The notes beneath the pieces are model-generated. The model was not told the DNA's origin. It made no database searches and worked only from the letters and a program-made list of their open reading frames with translations. From Bacillota bacterium (GTDB lineage Bacteria > Bacillota > Negativicutes > Sporomusales > Sporomusaceae): DNA of 12,282 bases. The stretch is from NCBI GenBank assembly GCA_023388195.1, contig JAEWGR010000012.1, positions 1-12,282 of the forward strand, read 5' to 3'. Below are positions 1 through 5,662 of this stretch, in pieces. Numbering within the stretch: position 1 is the first letter of the stretch; each line of letters begins with the position of its first letter. The position numbers and the translations under genes are program-made.

Positions 1-366
1 CAAGAAAGCAGCTATCTCATGCACCTGGCGGTCATGACGCTCTTTTTCACGCCTTTGCCGTTCCCGCCATTCCCGTTCGTTTTCATGTGCCCGGCGTCTC
101 ATTTCCCGTTCATGCCGTTCATTTTCCCGGCGTAACCGCTCATTATGCTCCCGCCGCCGCTCCCGTTCATAGCGCTCGCGTTCATGTCTGTCCCGCTCAT
201 ACCGGTCGCGGTCACGCCGGTCATTCCGGTCATGCCGGTCAAGCTGTACGATTCGTTGCGAGTCTTCGTTATATAATGATGAAGCTTCGGCTACTGTCGC
301 AAACATACCGAATTGCATAATCCCGGCCAGGGAATAAACCACGGTTTTCTTAACCAGGGTATTCAT
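1..366 (-). CDS. Secreted Arg/Glu/Asp/His-rich low-complexity protein, N-terminal part
   Basis: The gene starts at the ATG at 366-364 and stays open for 122 codons to the window edge, so only its N-terminal part is seen. A GGGAGGA ribosome binding site precedes the ATG. Residues 1-28 look like a Sec signal peptide: two lysines, a hydrophobic core, and an AEA cleavage site before Ser-29. From about residue 43 the chain is almost entirely Arg, Glu, Asp, His and Asn with scattered Tyr and Trp, in short repeats such as DRHDRNDRRDRDRYERDRHE. Such a chain should form a highly charged helix or disordered tail in the cell envelope; the charges roughly balance. I do not recognise a family, and the charged repeat will attract spurious homology hits. 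A Pho-box-like promoter lies directly upstream, so phosphate-starvation control is inferred. Function unknown; reality of the gene is well supported. Confidence 0.8.
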   Translation of the reverse strand, partial: MNTLVKKTVVYSLAGIMQFGMFATVAEASSLYNEDSQRIVQLDRHDRNDRRDRDRYERDRHERERYERERRREHNERLRRENERHEREMRRRAHENEREWRERQRREKERHDRQVHEIAAFL

Positions 367-406
367 AAGTATTTCCTCCCATAGTTCTCCTTTATTTACT
401 ACTTCA

Positions 407-440
407 ATCATAATATGGAAATGTGACAAAAGTATGACAG
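407..440 (-). promoter_or_regulatory. Pho-box promoter for the charged secreted protein
   Basis: Read on the minus strand, 440-423 is CTGTCAT-ACTT-TTGTCAC: two 7-bp direct repeats separated by 4 bp. It matches the enterobacterial PhoB box (CTGTCAT, four A/T, CTGTCAY) at about 15 of 18 positions. Exactly 10 bp further on is TATGAT (412-407), a good -10 box, and there is no proper -35. This is the architecture of PhoB-activated promoters, in which the Pho box replaces the -35. The predicted transcript starts near 400, about 33 nt before the ATG. That a PhoB/PhoP-type regulator binds here is inference. Confidence 0.6.
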
Positions 441-454
441 AAGTTTCCACTCTT

Positions 455-484
455 TTTACATATCCGGTCTGCCTTATACATAAT
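455..484 (+). promoter_or_regulatory. Possible promoter of the first membrane protein
   Basis: TTTACA (455-460) and CATAAT (479-484) are separated by 18 bp and lie about 55 nt before the start codon. The second copy of the gene has TTTCAT, 18 bp, CATAAT at almost the same distance. That conservation is the main support; each match to the sigma-A consensus is mediocre. Confidence 0.35.
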
Positions 485-538
485 TGCCACTAACAAAGAA
501 ATACTGATATCAATATATGGATAACGGAGCTGATCGAT

Positions 539-1060
539 TTGAGCAATCAACTAATTTTATGGGCAAGTGTAGTCTTAGCCTGGTCATCCACGCTGTTGCT
601 TAGCAAAGAAGATATAAAACGCTATATACCTGTTGCTTTATTTTGTTCGCTTGTATTTATCTTTATTTTTGAAACAGGGATTTCCTTACACTGGTGGGCA
701 GTAATAGAGCCCTCCTATCCGCTTGTTAATGTTCCCGCTTTCGTCTTTGGACCGTATCTGATTGCCCCTATCTGGATCTTCAAATATACCTATAGACGGT
801 TTTGGCTGTACCTGGCCACAAATATTGTGCTGGATTACCTTTTAATTTTTTTCCTGATTGATTGGTTCATCCAGAGGGGGGTTTGGGTAGCGTACATATC
901 CTATTTACAAATATTACTGATCACGACAGCCGTGGCTGTCTTTATCTACGGCTTCCAGCTATGGCAGGAAAGTGAACCTGTATACGCGACTGCGTCAGAG
1001 CTGCAGCCTGCCGCCGGCAAGCCGCTTGATGAAGATCCGCAGGAACGGCAGCATAAGTAA
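539..1060 (+). CDS. Multi-pass membrane protein, copy 1 (possibly CBO0543-like)
   Basis: This 173-residue protein has about five hydrophobic segments (roughly residues 4-21, 31-47, 66-82, 88-108 and 119-141) and then a hydrophilic tail of about 30 residues. It starts at TTG 539; GGAG at 526-529 sits 9 nt upstream. The segment with paired Trp (HWW, 51-53), then YPL-N-P (60-66), IWIF (78-81) and FWLYL (88-92) recalls the small CBO0543-type membrane proteins of Firmicutes, but that comparison is from memory and weak. A paralogue of exactly equal length lies at 2285-2806; the two align without a gap at about 50% identity by eye. No enzymatic motif is visible, and the role is unknown. A rho-independent terminator follows at 1160. 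Confidence 0.8.
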   Translation: MSNQLILWASVVLAWSSTLLLSKEDIKRYIPVALFCSLVFIFIFETGISLHWWAVIEPSYPLVNVPAFVFGPYLIAPIWIFKYTYRRFWLYLATNIVLDYLLIFFLIDWFIQRGVWVAYISYLQILLITTAVAVFIYGFQLWQESEPVYATASELQPAAGKPLDEDPQERQHK

Positions 1061-1159
1061 TTGTCACGCCCAGCGCCTTGCCTGGTTATACCGATAATAA
1101 TAAGAAGAAGAAAAGCAGTGATGAGTTGGCTAATAGGCTGAAATCATCTTAACCTTGTT

Positions 1160-1197
1160 GGACGGATGTAAGCGCATCCGTCCTTTGTTTATTTTTT
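1160..1197 (+). terminator. Rho-independent terminator after membrane protein copy 1
   Basis: A perfect 9-bp stem (GGACGGATG at 1160-1168 with CATCCGTCC at 1175-1183) encloses a 6-nt loop and is followed by the T-rich tract TTTGTTTATTTTTT. It lies about 100 nt after the stop codon of the membrane protein. I see no gene in the short gap between them. Confidence 0.85.
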
Positions 1198-1260
1198 AAG
1201 CTGTACTATTCAATTCAAGAATTTCTCTGGAAGTCAAAGGCAGCTAGTGGTAAAATCGAA

Positions 1261-1291
1261 TTGTATTTTGTCAGAATCAAATTAAGATTCT
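1261..1291 (+). promoter_or_regulatory. Possible thioesterase promoter with an inverted repeat
   Basis: TTGTAT (1261-1266) followed after 16 bp by TAAGAT (1283-1288) is a passable sigma-A promoter about 45 nt before the thioesterase start. A perfect 6-bp inverted repeat, AGAATC (1273-1278) and GATTCT (1286-1291) around 7 A/T bases, overlaps the -10. It could be an operator. The promoter choice is uncertain because TTGTCA (1268-1273), 17 bp, TTACTA is an alternative. Confidence 0.3.
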
Positions 1292-1331
1292 TACTAATAA
1301 AACTCATATCTTTATAGGGGAGGAAACGCAC

Positions 1332-1748
1332 TTGGAAATCAAGACAGTATCTATGTGCCGCTTAGTGAAAGGCGGAGATCTCAATCATCATGGTACTTTA
1401 TTTGCAGGTAGGGGCGCGGAATGGTTTGTTGAGGCAGGTTTTATAGCGGCTGCTTCACTTACTGCGCCTGAAAGCACTGTTTGTGTCAAAATTCATGGAA
1501 TGGTTTTTACCAAACCCGTAAAGAAAGGCAGTCTCGTGAGATGTGACAGTAAAGTGGTACTTGCCGGCAAGACCAGCTTAGTTTCATACGTAAAAATAGT
1601 AATGCATCCTTCTGATGAGTTTGTCGTAGATGGTTTCTTAACCTTCATCAACGTCGACTCCCATGGCAAACCAACGCCCCATGGAATTACGCTTGAAGCC
1701 GCTTCTCCGGAGGATATTGAACTGCAAGCAAAAGCAAAATCATTATAA
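1332..1748 (+). CDS. Hotdog-fold acyl-CoA thioesterase (YciA/ACOT type)
   Basis: The 138-residue product is the usual length for a single-hotdog acyl-CoA thioesterase, which hydrolyses acyl-CoA to free fatty acid and CoA in the cytoplasm. The family signature is at residues 17-36: LNHHGTLFAGRGAEWFVEAG, matching the N-h-x-G-T-L-F-G-G...W-x-D-E-A pattern. The strand-rich part CVKIHGMVFTKPVKKG (51-66) is also typical. Start is TTG 1332, with GGGGAGG at 1317-1323 as ribosome binding site. Two departures stand out: GG becomes AG (25-26), and the usual catalytic Asp position holds Val-33, leaving Glu-34 beside it. The gene stands alone between the two membrane-protein copies; substrate is unknown. 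Family is secure, activity less so. Confidence 0.85.
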   Translation: MEIKTVSMCRLVKGGDLNHHGTLFAGRGAEWFVEAGFIAAASLTAPESTVCVKIHGMVFTKPVKKGSLVRCDSKVVLAGKTSLVSYVKIVMHPSDEFVVDGFLTFINVDSHGKPTPHGITLEAASPEDIELQAKAKSL

Positions 1749-1809
1749 CTCCGCGCGAGAAGACCATTATCAACACATCAAATGTAGGCTTCTATGATAT
1801 GAATAATTC

Positions 1810-1852
1810 GACCGCCAGCGACTTGAACACTGGCGGTCTCTTTCATTGTTTT
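1810..1852 (+). terminator. Terminator after the thioesterase gene
   Basis: A perfect 9-bp stem (GACCGCCAG 1810-1818 with CTGGCGGTC 1830-1838) with an 11-nt loop is followed by TCTTTCATTGTTTT. The hairpin lies about 60 nt after the thioesterase stop. Its T tract overlaps the 3' end of the minus-strand micro-ORF, so it may also serve as a weak hairpin for the opposite transcript, which lacks a T run on its side. Confidence 0.75.
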
Positions 1853-1977
1853 AATGCATTCTTTAAAATCTCGTCAAAAGAAATAGGTTTCTCTTTCTTC
1901 CTTGGCCCTTCCTTGGGCGCAGTTGAATCTTGCTTATAATTGGGAATAGCTTGAATAACTGCTACTTTTGAAACCAT
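1843..1977 (-). CDS. 44-residue micro-protein, possibly motility-associated
   Basis: ATG at 1977-1975 opens 44 codons ending at TGA 1845-1843. A near-ideal ribosome binding site, AAGGAGGG (1994-1987), lies 9 nt upstream, which is the main evidence that this short frame is real. The product starts MVSKVAVIQAIPNY, has a basic, Pro-rich middle (KEGPRKKEKP), and ends in a short amphipathic helix, ISFDEILKNALKQ. The F-x-x-I-L-x-x-A-L ending is reminiscent of short segments in flagellar proteins such as FliE, but that is only a resemblance. A sigma-28-like promoter at 2050-2024 supports a motility link. There is no signal peptide or membrane segment. I do not recognise a named family. Confidence 0.6.
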   Translation of the reverse strand: MVSKVAVIQAIPNYKQDSTAPKEGPRKKEKPISFDEILKNALKQ

Positions 1978-2023
1978 TATTAATCGCCCTCCTTGGCTAT
2001 TAATTCCGATTCTTCTTACTATA

Positions 2024-2050
2024 TTATCGTCACAATTTGGTAAATCCTTA
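2024..2050 (-). promoter_or_regulatory. Sigma-28 (FliA/SigD)-like promoter of the micro-ORF
   Basis: On the minus strand TAAG (2050-2047), 15 bp, GACGATAA (2031-2024) compares with the flagellar sigma consensus TAAA-N15-GCCGATAA: one mismatch in each element and the exact spacing. The predicted start near 2017 leaves about 40 nt before the micro-ORF ATG, including its ribosome binding site. No convincing sigma-A promoter is seen here. Evidence is pattern-matching only. Confidence 0.45.
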
Positions 2051-2053
2051 AGA

Positions 2054-2087
2054 CCAAAGTCCTATATCACAAGCCCAAAGTCCTATA
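2054..2087. repeat. Two 13-bp direct repeats, 21-bp period
   Basis: CCAAAGTCCTATA occurs at 2054-2066 and again at 2075-2087, identical in all 13 bases, with starts 21 bp apart (two helical turns). The pair lies immediately upstream of the sigma-28-like promoter of the minus-strand micro-ORF, the position expected for an activator or repressor dimer. I know of no regulator with this site. Confidence 0.6.
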
Positions 2088-2284
2088 AAAATAGTAACAG
2101 TTTTCATAGTCCGCCACTGTCGACCCGTATGAGCACTGGCCGGCAAGACCGCAAATTGTTCAAGATCAGGAGCAAAAGAATCACCCGAGCCCGGATTGTA
2201 CTTTCATGCAAATCACCGCTTTGCACATAATTACTTGAAAACAAGCAATACTCTATACCAAACAACAGATTGGAGCTGGTATGC

Positions 2285-2806
2285 ATGGACAGTCAAGTAT
2301 TTTTGTGGGCAAGCCTGGTCATCCCCTGGCTATCTCTGATATTTTTGAAACAGAAGGAGCTACGCCGCTATATGCCTGTTGCGCTTTTTTCTGTTTTTAG
2401 TGTAACCATTATCACTGAGGCTGGCACCAGCTTTCACTGGTGGGCGACAACTGAAACGTTGTACCCGCTTATTAACATACCCGTATATACTTACGGCGCA
2501 TATTTTATCGGGACAATCTGGATCTTTACATATACATTCCACAGCTTTTGGCTGTATCTTACTACAAACCTGGTAATCGATTCTATTCTGGCATTTTTCT
2601 TAGTCCCCTGGATGACGCAGATGGGTATTATGGAGCTATATATATCAAGTTTCCAAGGACTGCTTCTCACTATAGCGGTAGCGTGTCTTTTGTATGGCTT
2701 TCAGCTGTGGCAGGAAGGTGCGACGGTATTAGAAACCACCCCCAGCGTACAGCCGGCAGCCAGCAAGCCGCTACATGAAGATCCCAAAGATAAAAACGGC
2801 AATTGA
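2285..2806 (+). CDS. Multi-pass membrane protein, copy 2
   Basis: I place the start at ATG 2285 rather than the in-frame TTG at 2270. GGAG at 2272-2275 then sits 9 nt upstream, exactly as in copy 1, and the product becomes 173 residues, the same as copy 1, aligning end to end without gaps. Shared features are FLWAS/ILWAS near the N-terminus, R-Y-x-P-V-A-L-F (28-35), HWWA (51-54), YPL-N-P (60-66), IWIF (78-81), FWLYL (88-92), YGFQLWQE (137-144) and a C-terminal QPAA-KPL-EDP. About half the residues are identical. Five membrane helices are predicted by eye. The conserved tail and C-terminus suggest both copies keep the same unknown role. It is convergent with the lipoprotein gene downstream. 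Confidence 0.8.
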   Translation: MDSQVFLWASLVIPWLSLIFLKQKELRRYMPVALFSVFSVTIITEAGTSFHWWATTETLYPLINIPVYTYGAYFIGTIWIFTYTFHSFWLYLTTNLVIDSILAFFLVPWMTQMGIMELYISSFQGLLLTIAVACLLYGFQLWQEGATVLETTPSVQPAASKPLHEDPKDKNGN

Positions 2807-2865
2807 TCTAACAATTCGACCCAATAGTGATATCACCAAATTTATTCCCTCCTGGATTGGGAATA

Positions 2866-2887
2866 GAAAAAGCGCCCACAAGGACGC
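2866..2887 (-). terminator. Terminator of the lipoprotein gene
   Basis: Read on the minus strand, GCGTCC (2887-2882) pairs with GGGCGC (2877-2872) around a TTGT loop, with one G-T pair, and is followed by TTTTTCTATT. It begins about 25 nt after the lipoprotein stop codon. It is short but has a good T tract. Confidence 0.65.
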
Positions 2888-2911
2888 AACATGAATTTAT
2901 AGATCAAAATG

Positions 2912-3181
2912 TTATCTACTTTCCTTGATGATAATCTTTCCTTCCATTATCCCGAATATTGAGGATTCCTTAAACTCATATGTTTCAGGCTGCTCATCAG
3001 ACCTCATTGGCCGTGTTACCAACCACAAACTATTCTCTTTCCAGGTGACATTCACAAGCTTCGTATTGGGAGGCAATTGTTCGGTGGTTGTACCCCCAAG
3101 TTTCCTTGCCGTATATTGGCACCCGGTTGATAAAATTAACATGCTGATTATTAAACAAACTAAGACGATTTTTCTAATCAT
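2912..3181 (-). CDS. Small membrane-anchored lipoprotein
   Basis: The start is the ATG at 3181-3179, with GGGAGGAG 7-8 nt upstream; the longer in-frame extension has no such site and would bury the signal sequence. The 89-residue precursor has a lipoprotein signal: basic MIRK, a hydrophobic run, and lipobox L-S-T-G-C with Cys-21 as the acylated residue. The mature 69 residues contain GGTTTEQLPPNTKLVNVTWK, then LWLVTRPMRSDEQPETY and FGIMEGKIIIKES. From memory, similar lipoproteins with the GGTTT...NVTWK...LTRPMR pattern occur in phages and accessory regions of varied bacteria; I know no function or name. It has its own promoter and terminator, so it is probably monocistronic. Confidence 0.8.
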   Translation of the reverse strand: MIRKIVLVCLIISMLILSTGCQYTARKLGGTTTEQLPPNTKLVNVTWKENSLWLVTRPMRSDEQPETYEFKESSIFGIMEGKIIIKESR

Positions 3182-3219
3182 TGTTTTCTCCTCCCTACTT
3201 GACTTGTCATATGATCTTC

Positions 3220-3248
3220 TGCATATCTTATTACATACCTCCAAGCAA
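3220..3248 (-). promoter_or_regulatory. Probable sigma-A promoter of the lipoprotein gene
   Basis: On the minus strand TTGCTT (3248-3243), 17 bp, TATGCA (3225-3220) lies about 38 nt before the lipoprotein ATG. An overlapping alternative is TTGTAG, 17 bp, TGTAAT slightly upstream. Either would give a short leader carrying the ribosome binding site. Confidence 0.4.
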
Positions 3249-3291
3249 TATCCTACAACGGCCAATTCTTATTGCAGCCCTTCTATTGAGA

Positions 3292-3323
3292 TCAAGTTCC
3301 CTGCCTATACTCAAGTTACCTGC
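3292..3323. repeat. Imperfect 13-bp direct repeat upstream of the lipoprotein promoter
   Basis: TCAAGTTCCCTGC (3292-3304) and TCAAGTTACCTGC (3311-3323) differ at one base and are spaced 19 bp start to start. They lie about 45 bp upstream of the -35 of the lipoprotein promoter, so an activator site is possible, but chance is not excluded. Confidence 0.35.
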
Positions 3324-3469
3324 TTGACTCCCGGCGCCCCCGCCCTCGATTTTTACGATCATCGGCGGCTGTAACACACACGCACACATCCAGGTTGGCC
3401 TAAGCCAGCGTTAGCCACCAAGACGATGAAACGACAAACAAAATCTACCTACAGGTCACTAAGGTAATG

Positions 3470-3525
3470 AAAAAAGAGGCCGCCCAAAAGTTTGATCAAC
3501 TTATGGACAACCTCTATTTTTTTTT
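3470..3525. terminator. Bidirectional terminator downstream of groEL
   Basis: A long imperfect hairpin runs from GAGG (3476-3479) to CCTC (3511-3514), with an inner perfect AAGTT/AACTT stem (3488-3492 and 3498-3502) around TGATC and about three mismatched positions between. It is flanked by a T run on the plus strand (3517-3525) and, as A's at 3470-3475, on the minus strand, so it can stop transcripts from either side. It lies about 95 nt after groEL and is the most likely groESL terminator. Confidence 0.65.
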
Positions 3526-3607
3526 GCTATTTCGGGTAACAAAATGGCAACGTCGGGAGTTTAGTCGTCACTAAAAACCGCGAATTTACCGGGCTGGCAG
3601 GCTTGGC

Positions 3608-5254
3608 CTACATCATGCCGCCCATACCGCCCATGCCACCCATACCGCCCATGCCGCCCATACCGGCAGGAGCACCAGCGTCTTTTTCAGGCTTATCAGC
3701 AACAAGGGTTTCGGTGGTAAGAACCATCGAGGAAATGCTGGCAGCGTTTTGCAGTGCTGAACGGGTAACCTTCGCCGGATCAACAATACCTGCTGCAATC
3801 ATGTCAACATATTCTTCGGTCAGAGCGTTGAAGCCAATGCCCTTACCGGTTTTCTTAACGTTTTCAACAACAACTGAACCTTCTAAGCCAGCGTTGTTGG
3901 CGATTTGACGTACAGGCTCTTCAATAGCGCGTCTTACGATCTGAACGCCGGTTTTTTCATCGCCAGTAAGCTTGAGGCTAGCCAGGCTTTCCTGAATGTC
4001 GATGAAGGTAGTACCGCCGCCAGCGACAATGCCTTCTTCAACAGCCGCACGGGTTGCATTCAGAGCATCTTCAATGCGGAGTTTCTTTTCTTTCAGTTCC
4101 ACTTCAGTAGCAGCACCGACCTGGATGACAGCTACGCCGCCAGCCAATTTGGCCAAACGCTCCTGCAGTTTTTCTTTATCGAAATCAGAAGTGGTTTCTT
4201 CGATTTGCGCGCGGATCTGATTAACGCGTTTTTTGATTTCGTCATTTTGGCCGCTGCCGTCGACAATAGTGGTTTCTTCTTTGGACACGCGGATCTGACG
4301 GGCGCGACCAAGATCTTCCAGGGTAACGCTGTCAAGCTTGCGTCCCAGCTCTTCGGTGATTACAGCGCCGCCGGTGACGATGGCGATGTCTTCCAGCATA
4401 GCCTTTCTGCGATCGCCGAAACCAGGGGCTTTAACGGCAACAGCGCGGAAGGTACCACGAAGTTTGTTAACAACCAAAGTAGCAAGGGCTTCGCCTTCCA
4501 CATCTTCGGCAATGATCAGGAGCTCTTTGCCCTGTTGAACTACTTTTTCCAGTACAGGCAGCAGGTCGGCAATGGCGCCGATCTTACGGTCAGTAATGAG
4601 GACATACGGATCGCTTAAAACAGCTTCCATTTTGTCCGGGTCGGTAATCATGTATGGGGAAATGTAACCACGGTCAAACTGCATGCCTTCCACAACTTCA
4701 AGGTCGGTGCCCATGGTTTTGGATTCTTCAACAGTGATTACGCCATCTTTGCCCACTTTTTCCATAGCTTCAGCAATCAGGGAACCGATTTCTTCATCGC
4801 CTGCGGAAATGGAGGCAACCTGAGCGATAGCGTCTTTGGTTTCTACTTTCTTGGCGCTCTTTTTGATCTCTTCAACAAGCACGTTTACAGCCTGTTGAAT
4901 GCCTTTTTTCAGGATCATCGGATTAGCACCGGCAGCCACGTTTTTCATGCCTTCACGGATCATGGCCTGGGCTAACAGGGTAGCGGTAGTGGTACCGTCA
5001 CCGGCTACATCATTGGTTTTGGTGGCAACTTCTTTAACAAGCTGAGCACCCATATTTTCAAACGGATCTTCCAGATCAATGTCACGGGCAATGGTTACAC
5101 CGTCATTAGTGATAGCTGGAGCGCCGAATTTCTTATCAAGCACTACATTGCGGCCTTTAGGTCCTAAAGTAACCTTAACAGCATTAGCCAGAGCATTTAC
5201 GCCTCGCTCGAGTGCACGGCGTGCTTCTTCATCAAACAAAATTTGTTTAGCCAT
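3608..5254 (-). CDS. groEL: Chaperonin GroEL (60 kDa subunit)
   Basis: GroEL forms the double seven-membered ring that binds unfolded proteins and folds them with ATP and the GroES lid in the cytoplasm. The 548-residue length is standard. Signatures are MAKQILFDEEAR at the N-terminus, the nucleotide-binding GPKGRNVVLDK (31-41) and GDGTTTATLLA (85-95), the apical-domain motif RGYISPYMI, the equatorial AAVEEGIVAGGG, and the C-terminal Gly-Gly-Met repeats ending GGMM. It is the second gene of the groES-groEL operon, 40 nt after groES, with AAAGGTAGG upstream of the ATG. Nothing appears missing or altered. Expression is expected to follow the CIRCE operator before groES. Confidence 0.99.
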   Translation of the reverse strand: MAKQILFDEEARRALERGVNALANAVKVTLGPKGRNVVLDKKFGAPAITNDGVTIARDIDLEDPFENMGAQLVKEVATKTNDVAGDGTTTATLLAQAMIREGMKNVAAGANPMILKKGIQQAVNVLVEEIKKSAKKVETKDAIAQVASISAGDEEIGSLIAEAMEKVGKDGVITVEESKTMGTDLEVVEGMQFDRGYISPYMITDPDKMEAVLSDPYVLITDRKIGAIADLLPVLEKVVQQGKELLIIAEDVEGEALATLVVNKLRGTFRAVAVKAPGFGDRRKAMLEDIAIVTGGAVITEELGRKLDSVTLEDLGRARQIRVSKEETTIVDGSGQNDEIKKRVNQIRAQIEETTSDFDKEKLQERLAKLAGGVAVIQVGAATEVELKEKKLRIEDALNATRAAVEEGIVAGGGTTFIDIQESLASLKLTGDEKTGVQIVRRAIEEPVRQIANNAGLEGSVVVENVKKTGKGIGFNALTEEYVDMIAAGIVDPAKVTRSALQNAASISSMVLTTETLVADKPEKDAGAPAGMGGMGGMGGMGGMGGMM

Positions 5255-5294
5255 TTATGTATTACCTACCTTTCATTTTATAATAATGAGCTGA

Positions 5295-5579
5295 TTATTC
5301 AATAATAGCCAGGATATCGCGTTCACTGATGATGAGATATTCTTTGCCTTCAACCTTGACTTCAGTGCCGGCATATTTTGAGAAAATAATCTTGTCGCCA
5401 ACTGTAACATCCAAGGCAACCTTTTGGCCGTTTTCCAGAGTTTTTCCTGAACCAACAGCCACAACTTTACCCTCTTGCGGCTTCTCCTTGACTGTGTCAG
5501 GAAGAACGATACCACTCTTGGTCATTTCCTCCTTGGCCAAAGCCTCAATTACAACTCTGTCGCCTAATGGCTTAATCAT
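5295..5579 (-). CDS. groES: Co-chaperonin GroES (10 kDa subunit)
   Basis: GroES is the heptameric lid of GroEL. The 94-residue product has the normal length and order: IKPLGDRVVIE (2-12), the mobile loop with SGIVLPDTVKEKPQEG (22-37) whose IVL contacts GroEL, the roof region, and the C-terminal EGKEYLIISERDILAIIE. An AAAGGGAGG site precedes the ATG. It is the first gene of the operon, and its leader carries the CIRCE element. Confidence 0.99.
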   Translation of the reverse strand: MIKPLGDRVVIEALAKEEMTKSGIVLPDTVKEKPQEGKVVAVGSGKTLENGQKVALDVTVGDKIIFSKYAGTEVKVEGKEYLIISERDILAIIE

Positions 5580-5624
5580 GTAAAGAACCTCCCTTTATAG
5601 TGTGTAAAAATTAACTGTTTGTTG

Positions 5625-5651
5625 TTAGCACTCACTCAAGCTGAGTGCTAA
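5625..5651 (-). promoter_or_regulatory. CIRCE operator (HrcA binding site)
   Basis: TTAGCACTC (5625-5633) and GAGTGCTAA (5643-5651) form a perfect 9-bp inverted repeat separated by 9 nt, identical to the CIRCE consensus. It lies in the predicted 5' leader of groES just after the transcription start, where the repressor HrcA blocks transcription until heat shock. hrcA itself is not in this window. Confidence 0.98.
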
Positions 5652-5662
5652 TTCCATAATTT

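Larger units (their letters stand above)
1978..2284. other. Intergenic region between micro-ORF and membrane protein copy 2
   Basis: This stretch of about 300 bp holds, from left to right, the micro-ORF ribosome binding site, its sigma-28-like promoter and the two 13-bp repeats, then roughly 110 bp (2090-2200) in which I see no gene or clear structure. Last comes the leader of the second membrane-protein gene. That leader contains TTTCAT (2202-2207), 18 bp, CATAAT (2226-2231), resembling the promoter-like elements of copy 1. Confidence 0.6.
3182..3607. other. Gene-poor region between lipoprotein and groEL
   Basis: This stretch of about 430 bp holds the lipoprotein promoter at its left end, a pair of imperfect 13-bp direct repeats (3292-3323), a conspicuously GC-rich patch (about 3325-3375), and a terminator hairpin at 3476-3514. 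A small hairpin, TTTAGT (3560-3565) with ACTAAA (3570-3575), lies just after groEL. A minus-strand frame of 52 codons (3389-3231) exists but has no ribosome binding site, so I do not call it. The region could contain decayed sequence. Confidence 0.5.

Noticed and set aside
174..240. CRISPR or tandem repeat array in the CCGGTC/CGGTCA-rich segment
   Set aside because: The repeats are short, imperfect and in frame with the charged coding sequence; they are explained by Arg-Asp and Arg-Glu codons.
87..320. Plus-strand 77-codon frame rich in His and Ala
   Set aside because: It is the complement of the Arg/Glu-rich repeat of the secreted-protein gene, which has a signal peptide, ribosome site and promoter.
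2843..2863. Terminator after membrane protein copy 2 (ATTCCC/GGGAAT hairpin)
   Set aside because: The stem is only 6 bp and is followed by A's rather than T's on the plus strand.
3231..3389. Minus-strand 52-codon frame with a Gly-rich stretch, in the GC-rich patch
   Set aside because: It has no ribosome binding site, an unlikely composition and overlaps the lipoprotein promoter; better seen as non-coding or decayed sequence.
3905..4618. Plus-strand 237-codon frame inside groEL
   Set aside because: Antisense shadow of a highly conserved chaperonin gene with no ribosome site or recognisable product.
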